A program made the translations under genes and the position numbers. A DNA stretch of 15,428 bases. Origin: Elstera litoralis (GTDB lineage: Bacteria; Pseudomonadota; Alphaproteobacteria; Elsterales; Elsteraceae). Where the stretch lies: assembly GCF_000963705.1 (NCBI RefSeq), contig NZ_LAJY01000349.1, forward strand, positions 1-15,428. The letters are read 5' to 3'. The notes under the pieces were generated by a model, which did no database searches, had not been told where the DNA came from, and saw nothing but the letters and a program-made list of their open reading frames with translations. This document shows, piece by piece, positions 1 to 8,299 of this stretch. Position 1 is the stretch's first letter; every line of letters begins with the position of its first letter.

Positions 1-756
1 CGCGCGCTCCCTGTGGTCGAGGCGACGGGCGGCCAGGTCTTACCGGGGGTCGGCGTGCGCGCTCAGGTGGAGGGGGATCAGGTCGACATCACCTCCCCCC
101 GCTATGCCGAAGCGCAAGAATGGCTCTCCCCCGCCCTGAGCGCCACGATTGCCGCTCTGGAAACCGAGGGGAAGACGGTGGTCGTCGTCAGCCGCAACGC
201 CCGCGTGATCGGCGTTATCGCGCTGCGGGACGAGCCGCGCGCGGACGCCAAGGCGGCGCTTGCGGCGCTAACGGCGCTCGGCATCCGAACCCTCATGCTG
301 ACCGGGGACAATGCCCGCACGGCGGCGGCGATTGGCGCGGCCTTGGGCGTCGAGGCGCGCGGCGATCTGCTGCCTGCCGATAAGCTTGCCGCCATCGAAG
401 CCCTGCGCCACGGCGGCACAGTGGCAATGGTCGGCGACGGCATCAACGACGCCCCCGCACTCGCCCGGGCCGATATCGGCATTGCGATGGGCAAGGGCAC
501 CGATATTGCCTTGGAAACGGCGGATGCGGCCCTGCTGCACGGCCGGATCGGCGGTCTCGTCTCGATGGTCACGCTCTCGCGCGCTACCCTGCGCATCATC
601 CGGCAGAATGTGATCGTCGCCCTGGGGCTCAAGGCGATCTTTCTAGTCACGACGCTGCTCGGCGAAACCGGCCTGTGGATGGCGGTCTTGGCCGATACCG
701 GCGGCACCGTTCTCGTTACCCTCAATGCGCTGCGGTTGCTGCGTTATCGGGGGTAG
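1..756 (+). CDS. zntA: Zn2+/Cd2+/Pb2+-exporting P1B-type ATPase, C-terminal part (5' truncated by window edge)
   Basis: Reading frame 1 is open from the first base to a TAG stop at 754-756, giving 251 residues of a larger protein whose start and DKTGT phosphorylation site lie outside the window. Visible P-type ATPase landmarks are the MLTGDN motif of the P domain, the hinge motif GDGINDAPALA with downstream residues typical of the heavy-metal subgroup (ADIGIAMGKGTDIALE), and two C-terminal membrane segments. The last segment reads LADTGGTVLVTLNALRLL. The Asp in this position is the metal-site Asp characteristic of ZntA/CadA-type Zn/Cd/Pb pumps and is absent from copper pumps. By family knowledge it exports divalent soft metals from the cytoplasm using ATP. 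It converges with the chemotaxis receptor gene, with only 9 bp between the stops and no clear terminator. Zn/Cd specificity is inferred from the last helix alone, because the metal-binding CPC motif is not in view. Confidence 0.92.
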   Translation, partial: RALPVVEATGGQVLPGVGVRAQVEGDQVDITSPRYAEAQEWLSPALSATIAALETEGKTVVVVSRNARVIGVIALRDEPRADAKAALAALTALGIRTLMLTGDNARTAAAIGAALGVEARGDLLPADKLAAIEALRHGGTVAMVGDGINDAPALARADIGIAMGKGTDIALETADAALLHGRIGGLVSMVTLSRATLRIIRQNVIVALGLKAIFLVTTLLGETGLWMAVLADTGGTVLVTLNALRLLRYRG

Positions 757-765
757 GCGCGTCGG

Positions 766-2889
766 TTAATGGGTCCGCACTTTATCCATGAAGCGGGCGA
801 GGCTGTCCTGAATGGTGCTTGAAATCGTCTCAAGCTCCTTCGATATGTCGAGAACTTGGGCGGCAATCGTGCCGCTGTCGTCGGCGGCATGGGCGACGCC
901 CTCCACGGTATCCGAAACCGCCTGAGCCCCGCCCGCCACATGCTGAATACTCACGGCAATATGGTCGGTGGCCGCCTTCTGATGCACGAGGGCCGCCGCC
1001 GACTGGGCGATGACGGTTTCCATCTGGTCCATCATTGCCCGCACGATAGCGATGGTATCGACTGTGGCGGTGGATTCGGTTTGAATATTGGTCACTTGGC
1101 GGGCGATGTCGCTGGTCGCCCCGGCGGTCTGATTAGCGAGGGTCTTGACCTCCCCGGCGACGACGGCAAAACCTTTCCCGGCCTCCCCGGCCCGCGCTGC
1201 TTCGATAGTGGCATTCAGCGCCAGCAGATTGGTTTGACTGGCGATCGATTGGATCAGCGTCACCACGTCGCCAATACGCCCGGCGGCCCCTTGGAGGCCC
1301 GTCACTGTGGTGGCGGTATGCTCGAATTTCTCGACCGTCGCTCGGGCAATGTGCGAGGTTTGCTCGGCCTGAGTGGTAATATCCCGGACGGCGGTCGAAA
1401 GATCGTCCGCCGCTTGCGCGACCGCCTGCACGCCCGCGAGCGACTGGCGCGAGGCGCTGGCGAGCGTCATCGAGCGTTGGCACGCCTCTTCGGCACTGTC
1501 GAACATCCGCTGGGCGCTATCGTGCATGCGCGTCGCCATCCCGGCCAGCGTGGCGAGGACCGACCGGCTGGTTGCGCCGAACTCATGCACGGCATCTTCC
1601 AGATTTTGTTGACGCTCCTCCTGGGCCAAGCGCTCTTGCTGCTGCTGAGCGGCGAGCGTTGCCGCATCGCCCAAGCCGGTTTGGAACAGGCGGACGGTCG
1701 CCGTCATCCAGGGCGTCGTGCGCTTGCGCCCCGACAGGCTGGCGACGGCCTCCCGCATATCCGCCGCAAGCCGGTTTTCCCAGCGGGCGGTGCGGGTGAG
1801 CCGGTGGCGGGTGAGCGCGCAATCGATGCGCAGCGCCCACCCCGCCTCCGGGATAAGGCTGCGGATGGGGGCATTGAACTCGGCCCACGCCTCCTGGCGC
1901 TTCACCTTGCAGAGCGCGTGCAGGTCGGCCGCCAGCGCGTCTTCCACCTGCTTGAGCCCGTCGATCCGCTGGGTGGCTTGGTCGTACCAGGCGCGGCCGT
2001 CGATCCCATCCAGCGGGCCGGTCATGCCGTTGGCGCTGGCGAGGTGGCGCATGCGCTCGAAGGTGGCGGTTTTCGGCCCGGAGAAGACCTGCCGGGCGCG
2101 TTCGGCCTGAGTGGGCGTTGCATACTCCGCGAAAATTCGAAAAGAACGCGCCTGTGCGGCGATCAAATCCAGGAACCGCCGATGCTGGGCGGCGTCGAAG
2201 ATCCCTGCCGAAAAGCCCGCGCTGCCGGTCGCCCGCTCCTGGCCTGCATATTCCTTACCCTGCATAAAATTGAACAGACCGATCAACGCCCGCGAAATAT
2301 CGGGATCGGCGATCACATCGAGCGCTTGCGCGACGGCGGTGAGCAGTTGGGCGATGAGGCTGGAAAAGGCGGCGGTCGCGTCGCGGGCCGTTACCGTCAA
2401 CGCCTTGGCCCGTTGCCGCAACTCCGGCAATCGGTCCAGCCCGTGCAGCGCGTCGCCGACGCGCAGGAAAATGGCCGCCGGATGCGCCATTCGGTCCAGC
2501 CCATCGCATCCGACGCGCAGCGCGTGTTCCTGGGTTCGGCACAGGTCGATCTGCTGATCGATCTGCGCGGCAAACTGGCGACCATTACTGTTGAGATAAA
2601 CGTTCCAACTGCCGCGCTCCTTCTGCAATTCATGGATCAAGGCGCTGATCGTCGTAATCAGGCTTGAAACGGCGGCAAGTTGATCGAGACTGCGCAGCTT
2701 GCGGTATCGGGCCGTCAGCAAAAACCGTGCGGCCGTGCGCGGATGGTTCGACCGGCGACCGACCGCCTCGGGCGGGCGGGGGGCTTCGGTGTGCCGGGCC
2801 GCATCGATCTTTGCCGTGGGGGCCGTCAGGGAAAAACCATCCCCCATGCGTCCGGCGTGCAGGGCTCCCTCGGAAGAAGAATGGGCCAT
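766..2889 (-). CDS. Soluble methyl-accepting chemotaxis protein with N-terminal NIT (nitrate/nitrite-sensing) domain
   Basis: Encodes about 707 residues. Roughly residues 60-330 form a NIT domain, recognisable from the helix around HELQKERGSWNVYLNSNGRQ and the later segment GLFNFMQGKEYAGQERA. Residues about 430-690 form an MCP signalling domain. Its hairpin tip (IASQTNLLALNATIEAARAGE, then GKGFAVVAGEVKTLA) is the canonical CheA/CheW contact region. No hydrophobic membrane segment or signal peptide is visible, so this looks like a cytoplasmic receptor. There is no C-terminal CheR-tethering pentapeptide. NIT domains are known as nitrate/nitrite sensors, so nitrate chemotaxis or energy-taxis is inferred, not shown. 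Start choice: an upstream ATG at 2904 is in frame but lacks a Shine-Dalgarno, whereas ATG 2889 has GGAG nine bases upstream, so 2889 is preferred. The gene is divergent from a second NIT-domain gene at 3515. No chemotaxis operon partners (cheA, cheW) are in the window. Confidence 0.9.
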   Translation of the reverse strand: MAHSSSEGALHAGRMGDGFSLTAPTAKIDAARHTEAPRPPEAVGRRSNHPRTAARFLLTARYRKLRSLDQLAAVSSLITTISALIHELQKERGSWNVYLNSNGRQFAAQIDQQIDLCRTQEHALRVGCDGLDRMAHPAAIFLRVGDALHGLDRLPELRQRAKALTVTARDATAAFSSLIAQLLTAVAQALDVIADPDISRALIGLFNFMQGKEYAGQERATGSAGFSAGIFDAAQHRRFLDLIAAQARSFRIFAEYATPTQAERARQVFSGPKTATFERMRHLASANGMTGPLDGIDGRAWYDQATQRIDGLKQVEDALAADLHALCKVKRQEAWAEFNAPIRSLIPEAGWALRIDCALTRHRLTRTARWENRLAADMREAVASLSGRKRTTPWMTATVRLFQTGLGDAATLAAQQQQERLAQEERQQNLEDAVHEFGATSRSVLATLAGMATRMHDSAQRMFDSAEEACQRSMTLASASRQSLAGVQAVAQAADDLSTAVRDITTQAEQTSHIARATVEKFEHTATTVTGLQGAAGRIGDVVTLIQSIASQTNLLALNATIEAARAGEAGKGFAVVAGEVKTLANQTAGATSDIARQVTNIQTESTATVDTIAIVRAMMDQMETVIAQSAAALVHQKAATDHIAVSIQHVAGGAQAVSDTVEGVAHAADDSGTIAAQVLDISKELETISSTIQDSLARFMDKVRTH

Positions 2890-3024
2890 TGCGTGATTCT
2901 CCATCGCTCGGTCAGTGGCGTTACAGCATAGCCCGCGCCCGCGCTGTGAGGGGGCGATAGGCTGGCGGCGGCGGCGCGCGGTGCAAGACGACCGCGCTGC
3001 CCGATAGGGAAGATGAGAATTCTG

Positions 3025-3051
3025 CCCAAGCTTAGGGCCCCAAGCTTAGGG
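3025..3051. repeat. Tandem near-palindromic 13-mer
   Basis: CCCAAGCTTAGGG occurs twice exactly, at 3025-3037 and 3039-3051, with a 14-bp period. Each copy is nearly self-complementary around AAGCTT, and the two copies can also pair with each other as an imperfect stem. They lie in the 625-bp spacer between the divergent NIT genes, about 135 bp upstream of the chemotaxis receptor start. They could be a protein binding site for a dimer or an RNA structure. The function is unknown. Confidence 0.6.
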
Positions 3052-3074
3052 CAACGAGACTATCGCCGATCCCA

Positions 3075-3162
3075 AACCTCCTAAGGGGAGGTTGGAGACG
3101 GTTGACGGCATCGTTTCGTGGCCCGGCGTTAGGCCACAACACACCGGCACCGGACATCGGTG
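3075..3162. other. Series of three short inverted repeats in the NIT-gene spacer
   Basis: Three inverted repeats follow one another: AACCTCC/GGAGGTT at 3075-3081 and 3087-3093, GTGGCC/GGCCAC at 3118-3123 and 3132-3137, and CACCG/CGGTG at 3148-3152 and 3158-3162. Loops are 5, 8 and 5 nt. The third overlaps an alternative pairing, GGACA/TGTCC at 3152-3156 and 3161-3165. ANTAR proteins bind paired hairpins in RNA leaders, and the downstream gene encodes an ANTAR protein. That makes self-regulation conceivable, but none of the loops clearly fits the six-base ANTAR loop consensus. Together with the tandem 13-mer and a strong hairpin at 3456-3495, these are the only structures recognised in the spacer 2890-3514. 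No convincing coding region was found there. Confidence 0.35.
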
Positions 3163-3455
3163 TCCTGGCGCAATCGGCTTTCAACGATGGAAGCAAAAGT
3201 CGGGCCGTTCGCCGCGCGGTTTCTGGAAACTGCTAAAAATCCCCGTTAATTCCGACGGGAACGGCGGTTCATTTCGCGCCATAATCCTGGGGTTGAGCGT
3301 ATAAATTGCGCATCATGATTAAGAATTGAGCAATTTTAACCCGCAATCGCGTCCCGCCTTGGGCCGCGCTCAGTGCGATCTTTCGGTCATTTTCTGATAA
3401 ATGCCCACGCGTCGACGGGTTGGCCGATATTTTGCTGCTATCTCTTGCTCCTGTC

Positions 3456-3495
3456 GCGCCCCCGCGCCGGGCTCAAGTGTGCGGCGCGGGGGCGC
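3456..3495 (+). promoter_or_regulatory. Very GC-rich 13-bp hairpin just upstream of the NIT-ANTAR ribosome binding site
   Basis: Perfect 13-bp arms, GCGCCCCCGCGCC at 3456-3468 and its complement at 3483-3495, enclose a 14-nt loop. The stem ends six bases before the Shine-Dalgarno (AGAGG, 3501-3505) of the gene starting at 3515. No T-run follows on either strand, so it does not look like a standard intrinsic terminator. Its position suggests a leader-RNA element affecting translation initiation or antitermination of the NIT-ANTAR gene. That role is an inference. Confidence 0.55.
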
Positions 3496-3514
3496 TCAAA
3501 AGAGGAAAACTGCC

Positions 3515-4846
3515 ATGACTGCCCAGGACGAACGGGAAGAAGCCGCACTTCGGCCAGGGGCGGCGGAACGGTTTTTGCGCGCGGCGCGCCTTTGCCGGAT
3601 CCAAGATCTCGAACGGCTTCTGTCGGTGAGCGCCCTCTTGAAGGAGATCGGGGAGTTGATCCACGCCCTCCAGAAGGAACGCGGCGCTTCCTCGGTTTAC
3701 CTCGGCTCCAACGGCACTGCCTTCGCAGCACGGCTAGCGGAGCGGGGGGCCGAAAGCCGGGCGTTGGAGCAGGTCGTTCGGGCGCGCTTGGAGACGATTC
3801 AGGGGCCGCCCGATCGGCTTCGATCCGGCGCGCAATTCTATAGCCGCCTTGCGATTGCGCTCTACGCGCTGGATGGTTTGCCCGGTTTGCGGCGGCAGAT
3901 TCTCGGCCTCGCGCTCGCACCGCTGGATGCGATCAAGGCGTTCACCGATCTCATCCGCGATCTTCTGGCCGTGGTGTTCGAGGCGGCGGATGTAACGCCG
4001 GACCCGGTGATTTCCCGCGCGCTGGCCGCCCTGTTCAATCTCATTCAGGGCAAGGAGTTTGCCGGGCAGGAGCGGGCGACCGCCGGCACCGCTTTTGCGC
4101 GCGGGCATTTCGGCGATATGGATCGGCGTCAACTCCGCTCGCTGATGGCGATGCAGGAGCGCAGCTTTTACCTTTTTGCCGAATTCGCCGATATCGATCA
4201 GGCCGTGGCCTGCCGCGCCGTGCTTGCCGGGCCGAGTACCGATCTGGTGGAGCAGATGCGCCGCTTTGCCCTCGATGAGACGCGCGAGGGGCTTGTGCCG
4301 AAGAGTGTCGCCGAAACCTGGTTCGATGAAACCACCCGCCGGATCGACGCGCTGAAAGGCCTGGAAGACCGGCTGACCGCCGATCTCACTGGCCTGTGCG
4401 CGGCGAAACTCACCGAGGCGCGCGCCGATCTCGATACGGTCGGCCCGCTCGGCCCCGAGACGGTCATGCCGGTCGCCCTGCTGGTGATGGCGTCGGGCCG
4501 CCCCGAGACCGACGCCGAAACCGCCCTTGGCCTTTATACGCTGGAAGGGATTAGCCCCAAACTCACGCGCTCCATTCTGGACGTGGTGCAATCGCAATCC
4601 CGTCAGATCCAAGACGTCAGCACCCAGTTGGAAACCGCCCGAACGGCACTGGCCGAACGCAAAACCATCGATCGCGCCAAAGGCGTGCTGATGGCCAGCC
4701 GCAGCCTATCGGAAGAAAACGCCTATAAGCTGATGCGCAAGGTCGCCATGAATCAAAATAAACGCATCGTCGATGTCGCGGAAGCCATCCTCAGCACCGC
4801 CGATATCCTACACGGGCTCACTCCCGGCAATGATCCCGCCCCCTGA
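3515..4846 (+). CDS. NIT-ANTAR regulator, NasR-like nitrate/nitrite-responsive antiterminator
   Basis: Encodes 443 residues. Residues about 25-300 are a NIT domain (ELIHALQKERGASSVYLGSN; later ALFNLIQGKEFAGQERAT), closely similar to that of the neighbouring chemotaxis receptor. A linker follows, then an ANTAR domain at about 372-430 with the expected helices (ALAERKTIDRAKGVLMASR, then SEENAYKLMRKVAM). In Klebsiella NasR, nitrate or nitrite binding to NIT lets ANTAR bind leader RNA hairpins and prevent termination ahead of nitrate-assimilation genes. The same mode is inferred here. No nitrate reductase or transporter gene is in the window, so its targets must lie elsewhere or in its own leader. 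Start at ATG 3515 is supported by AGAGG nine bases upstream. An in-frame ATG at 3401 would add 38 low-complexity residues, would lie upstream of the strong leader hairpin and has no clear ribosome binding site. The gene converges with rhaI, 29 bp between stops. No membrane segment is seen. Confidence 0.88.
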   Translation: MTAQDEREEAALRPGAAERFLRAARLCRIQDLERLLSVSALLKEIGELIHALQKERGASSVYLGSNGTAFAARLAERGAESRALEQVVRARLETIQGPPDRLRSGAQFYSRLAIALYALDGLPGLRRQILGLALAPLDAIKAFTDLIRDLLAVVFEAADVTPDPVISRALAALFNLIQGKEFAGQERATAGTAFARGHFGDMDRRQLRSLMAMQERSFYLFAEFADIDQAVACRAVLAGPSTDLVEQMRRFALDETREGLVPKSVAETWFDETTRRIDALKGLEDRLTADLTGLCAAKLTEARADLDTVGPLGPETVMPVALLVMASGRPETDAETALGLYTLEGISPKLTRSILDVVQSQSRQIQDVSTQLETARTALAERKTIDRAKGVLMASRSLSEENAYKLMRKVAMNQNKRIVDVAEAILSTADILHGLTPGNDPAP

Positions 4847-4875
4847 AGCCTACTCCGGATCGGCCTAAACGCGCG

Positions 4876-6168
4876 CTAGACGATCCCCGCCGACGATCCG
4901 CCGCGCGGGGGGCGTTCCTGGGCTTTTGCGGCCCGGTAGCCGCTGGCGCGGTAGAGGGCGAGCGGGTCGATAGCCCCGCCCGCGCGGTGGCGAACCTCGG
5001 CCAGCAGCGGCGATACATCGGTATTGAAGGCCTGCTTCAGAATATTATGCGCACCGAGGGCGTCGCAGGCGGTTTGGGCCTCGGTCAGGGCGGCGCGGTC
5101 GATCAGCAGCGCCTGGGCATAGCGGCGCTGCACTTCCATCGCACTATTCATCAGGCTTTCGATGGGGTCGGTGACATTATGAGATTGGTCGAGCATATAG
5201 GCGGGCGCAAAGCCGGGGGTGCCGCGCTGGGCGGCATCGACCAACTCATTGAAGATCAAGAACAGTTGGAACGGGTTGATCGACCCGCTATCCAGATCAT
5301 CATCACCATATTTACTGTCGTTGAAGTGAAAGCCCGCAAGCTTACCGAAGCGCACCAGGCGCGCCACAATCATTTCGATATTGGTATTCGGCGCGTGATG
5401 GCCGAGATCGACGAGGCATTTCGCCTTCGGGCCGAGTTCCGTCGCGGCGAGGTAACTGCTGCCCCAATCGGCGATAACGGTGGCGTAAAAGGCGGGCTCG
5501 AACAGCTTATGCTCGATGAAGACCGACCAGTCTTGCGGCAGGGCGGCATAGATTTGCGCCATACTGTCGAGGTAACGGTCGAAAGCGGCGGTAAAATTCT
5601 GCTGGCCGGGGAAATTCGCCCCATCGCCAACCCAGACGGTCAGGGCGGGCGCGCCGAGCGTCTCGCCTAAGCGGATGCAGTCGATATTATGGGCGACGGC
5701 AAGGTCGCGCACGGCTTTATCGGGATGGCTGAGGCTGCCGAATTTATACGAAACCGGCTGGCCGGGCTGGTCCTGAAATGTGTTGGAGTTGACCGCATCG
5801 AACCCGAGGCCAAGGCTCGCCGCCTGCGCCTTCAGCGCGGTAGCGTCCGACGGTTTATCCCAGGGGAAATGCAGCGAGACGGTGGGGGTGGCGCGGGTGA
5901 GTTGGTGGATCGTCGCGCAATCTTCCAGCTTATCATCGAGGCCGCGCGGCTCCCCCGATCCGGCGAAACGCGCAAAGCGCGTGCCGCCGGTGCCAACGCC
6001 CCAGCTTGGCAGGGCAACGCCGAAGGCGGCGACCTGATCGGCGATGGCGTCGAGATCAATGCCGCGCCGGGCCATTTGGCGCTTCAGGGCGGCGTAATCA
6101 TCTTCAAGAAAGGCAAGGCGGCGGGCGTTATCTGTGCCGATGGCGTCGGCGGAAATCCGAAAGCTCAT
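4876..6168 (-). CDS. rhaI: L-rhamnose isomerase, Pseudomonas stutzeri/rhizobial RhaI type
   Basis: A 430-residue TIM-barrel sugar isomerase converting L-rhamnose to L-rhamnulose in the cytoplasm. It belongs to the short RhaI family typified by the P. stutzeri enzyme of similar length, not the E. coli RhaA family. Metal and substrate residues known from that structure are all in place: Glu219 (in FIEHKLFEP), Asp254 and His257 (in VDLGHHAPN), His281 (in GFHFNDSKYGDDD), Asp289, Asp291 and Asp327. The His near residue 100 (SLHFPWDKP) is also present. The ATG at 6168-6166 is preceded by a strong GGAGGGG Shine-Dalgarno. It lies 14 bp downstream of the rhaD stop on the same strand, so rhaD-rhaI form a two-gene operon. 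Neighbouring rhamnose transport and kinase genes support the assignment. The C-terminal tail after about residue 415 is low complexity. The enzyme may accept several aldoses, as the P. stutzeri homologue does. Confidence 0.95.
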   Translation of the reverse strand: MSFRISADAIGTDNARRLAFLEDDYAALKRQMARRGIDLDAIADQVAAFGVALPSWGVGTGGTRFARFAGSGEPRGLDDKLEDCATIHQLTRATPTVSLHFPWDKPSDATALKAQAASLGLGFDAVNSNTFQDQPGQPVSYKFGSLSHPDKAVRDLAVAHNIDCIRLGETLGAPALTVWVGDGANFPGQQNFTAAFDRYLDSMAQIYAALPQDWSVFIEHKLFEPAFYATVIADWGSSYLAATELGPKAKCLVDLGHHAPNTNIEMIVARLVRFGKLAGFHFNDSKYGDDDLDSGSINPFQLFLIFNELVDAAQRGTPGFAPAYMLDQSHNVTDPIESLMNSAMEVQRRYAQALLIDRAALTEAQTACDALGAHNILKQAFNTDVSPLLAEVRHRAGGAIDPLALYRASGYRAAKAQERPPRGGSSAGIV

Positions 6169-6182
6169 GGGGGGTCCCCTCC

Positions 6183-8278
6183 TCAGCGGGTAAAGGCGGC
6201 GGCATTGCCCGCGTCGACATTTAGAATATTCCCGGTCGATTTCGCCGAGGCCCCCGTGCAGAAGAACAGCACGGCAGCGGCAATATCTTCGGGATAGACG
6301 GAGCGTTTCAGCAGACTGCGCTGGCGGTAATGATCTTCCAGCGCGTCGGTGGAGAGATTATAGGCCTCCGCCCGCTCTTGCAGCCAGGAGCCGCTCCAGA
6401 TTTTCGAGCCGCGCAGCACGGCATCGGGATTGACGCTATTGACGCGGATGCCGAGCGGCGCGCCTTCCAAGGCAAGGCAGCGGGCCAAATGCAGTTCGGC
6501 AGCCTTGGCCGTGCAATAGGCCGAGGCGTTGGGCGAGGCGGCGAGGGCGTTCTTGCTGCCGATGAAAACAATGGCCCCGCCCGTTCCTTGAGTTTTCATC
6601 ACCTTGAAGGCTTCGCGCGCTACCAGGAAATAGCCGGTGGCGAGCACCGAGATATTGCGGTTCCACAGATCGAGCGAGGTTTCTTCAATCGGCGCTGACG
6701 AGGCGATGCCCGCATTGGAGACCAGCAGATCGACCCCGCCGAAGGCCAAGGCCGCCGCGTCGAACCCGGCGCAAACGGAAGCTTCGTCGGTCACATCCAA
6801 GCGCACGCCCGCCACCCGGTCCTTGCCGAAGCGTTTGGCAAAATCCTGCACTGTGCTATCGAGGCTGGCGGCGTCGATATCGGCCAGCACCACGGCCGCG
6901 CCCTCGCCGAGCAGCGATTCGACCGTTGCCCGCCCGATACCCCCCGCCCCGCCGGTGACAAGGGCGATTTGTCCGGCCAAGCTTTTCGGTTTCGGCAGGC
7001 GTTGAAGCTTGGCCTCTTCGAGTAGCCAATATTCGATGTCGAAGGCTTCCTGTTCATCAAGCCCGACGTAGCGGTCGGCCCCATTGGCCCCGCGCATGAC
7101 GTTGATGGCATTCACATAGAATTCCCCGGCAATGCGCGCCGTGGCCTTATCGGCGGCAAAGGTAATCATGCCGACCCCGGGTACGAGGTACACGACCGCG
7201 TTGGGATCGCGCATCTTCGGGCTGGTCGGGCGGCGGCAGCGGTCGTAATAGGCGGCATAGTCGGCGCGATAGGCTGCAACAGCGTCTTCCAGCGCGGCGA
7301 GGGTTGCGGGAAGATCGGGCGCCGTGGGATTGAAAGGAACGACCAGCGGGCGGATTTTCGTGCGCAGGAAATGGTCGGGGCAGGAGGTGCCGAGGGCGGC
7401 CAGCGCGTCCCGGTCCCGAGCACAGACGAATTCCAGCACTTCCGCGCTATCGTTGAAATGGCCTACCTTCGGCTGCGTTGCCGAGATTTTGCCGCGTAAA
7501 GCGGGCATCAGCGCGGCGGCAACGGCGCGGCGCTCTGCCTCGGGCAGGGGGGCACAGGCAGGGCCGCCGAAGGCCGCGCCGGTGATGGTGGTTGCCAGCC
7601 ACTCATCGGCGCGGTTGATGATCCGCAGGGTGGTTTCGTAGCATTCCTGCGCCGTATCGCCCCAAGTGAAAACGCCGTGGCCGCCGAGCATAATGCCGCA
7701 CAGCTTGGGGTTGGACCGCGCCAGCGCCTCCAGCTTCAGCCTAGGTCGAACCCCGGCCGTTGCCAGGGCAGCCAGCCGATTTCGCCACCGAAAACCGCCT
7801 CAGTCAGTTCCTCACTGCGGGCGGCGGCGGCGATAGCGATGACCGCGTCCGGGTGCATGTGATCGACATGGGCATAGGGAATATAGGCGTGCAGCGGCGT
7901 GTCGATGCTGGCGGCGCGCGGGTTGAGGTTGAAGGTGCAATGGGGCAGATAGCCGACCATTTCATCTTCATGGGCAAGGCCGCGATAGAGGGTTTTCAAC
8001 TGCTGAAGCTTATCGAGATAGAGCGTGGAGAACCCATCGAGCGCCATACTGCCGAGATCGCCGCCGGAGCCCTTCACCCATAAAACCGTCACGTCCTGCC
8101 CGGTCAATGGGTCAGAATGCGTCAACTTAGCGGATGTATTGCCGCCGCCGTAATTGGTGACGCGCAGGTCCGAGCCGAGCAGATTGGAGCGGTACAGCAG
8201 CAGTTCCGGTCCAGATAGCGTGGCGGCGCGGGCAACATCCCATAAAGAGGGGATACGGGAGGGGGTGGTTGGCGTCAC
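6183..8278 (-). pseudogene. rhaD: Rhamnulose-1-phosphate aldolase / short-chain dehydrogenase fusion (RhaD), interrupted by a 1-base frameshift
   Basis: Two abutting reading frames make one gene. The upstream frame (GTG 8278 to TGA at 7738-7736, 180 aa) carries the class II aldolase fold: a GGGNTSAK phosphate-binding loop at about 45-51 and HVDHMHP zinc ligands at 137-143. The downstream frame (open from at least 7739 to 6183) carries the rest of the aldolase, including the third zinc-ligand His in GGHGVFTWG. An SDR dehydrogenase follows, with TGGAGGIG, NAG and the catalytic YCTAK. The break reads GAC CTA GGC TGA. Adding one C after GGC restores GGC CTG AAG CTG GAG and a continuous protein of about 698 residues, the expected family length. 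The intact enzyme would split rhamnulose 1-phosphate to dihydroxyacetone phosphate and L-lactaldehyde and oxidise the lactaldehyde with NAD. GTG 8278 has GGAG seven bases upstream. It is transcribed with rhaI. The break may be a sequencing error or a real mutation. Confidence 0.9.
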
Positions 8279-8299
8279 GGTCCGGCTCCGGAATTATTC

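Noticed and set aside
856..2667. Long open frame on the plus strand (603 codons) opposite the chemotaxis receptor gene
   Set aside because: It lies wholly antisense to a gene with clear NIT and MCP domains. Its product is a Gly/Arg/His-rich sequence with no recognisable family, as expected from an antisense frame in GC-rich DNA.
3092..3304. Possible 70-residue protein in the NIT-gene spacer
   Set aside because: The start sits in a hairpin arm. The product has no family resemblance and an atypical composition for this genome.
3456..3495. Intrinsic terminator
   Set aside because: The stem is strong, but neither strand has a T-run after it, and it directly precedes a gene start.
3734..4612. 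Minus-strand open frame of 292 codons opposite the NIT-ANTAR gene
   Set aside because: It is antisense to conserved NIT sequence, with no recognisable domain or ribosome binding site.
4847..4875. Terminator between the convergent NIT-ANTAR and rhaI genes
   Set aside because: No stem with a T-run on either strand could be found in these 29 bases.
7736..7747. Programmed frameshift in rhaD
   Set aside because: Rejoining needs a -1 shift but the CTA GGC TGA context has no slippery heptamer. A missing base is simpler.
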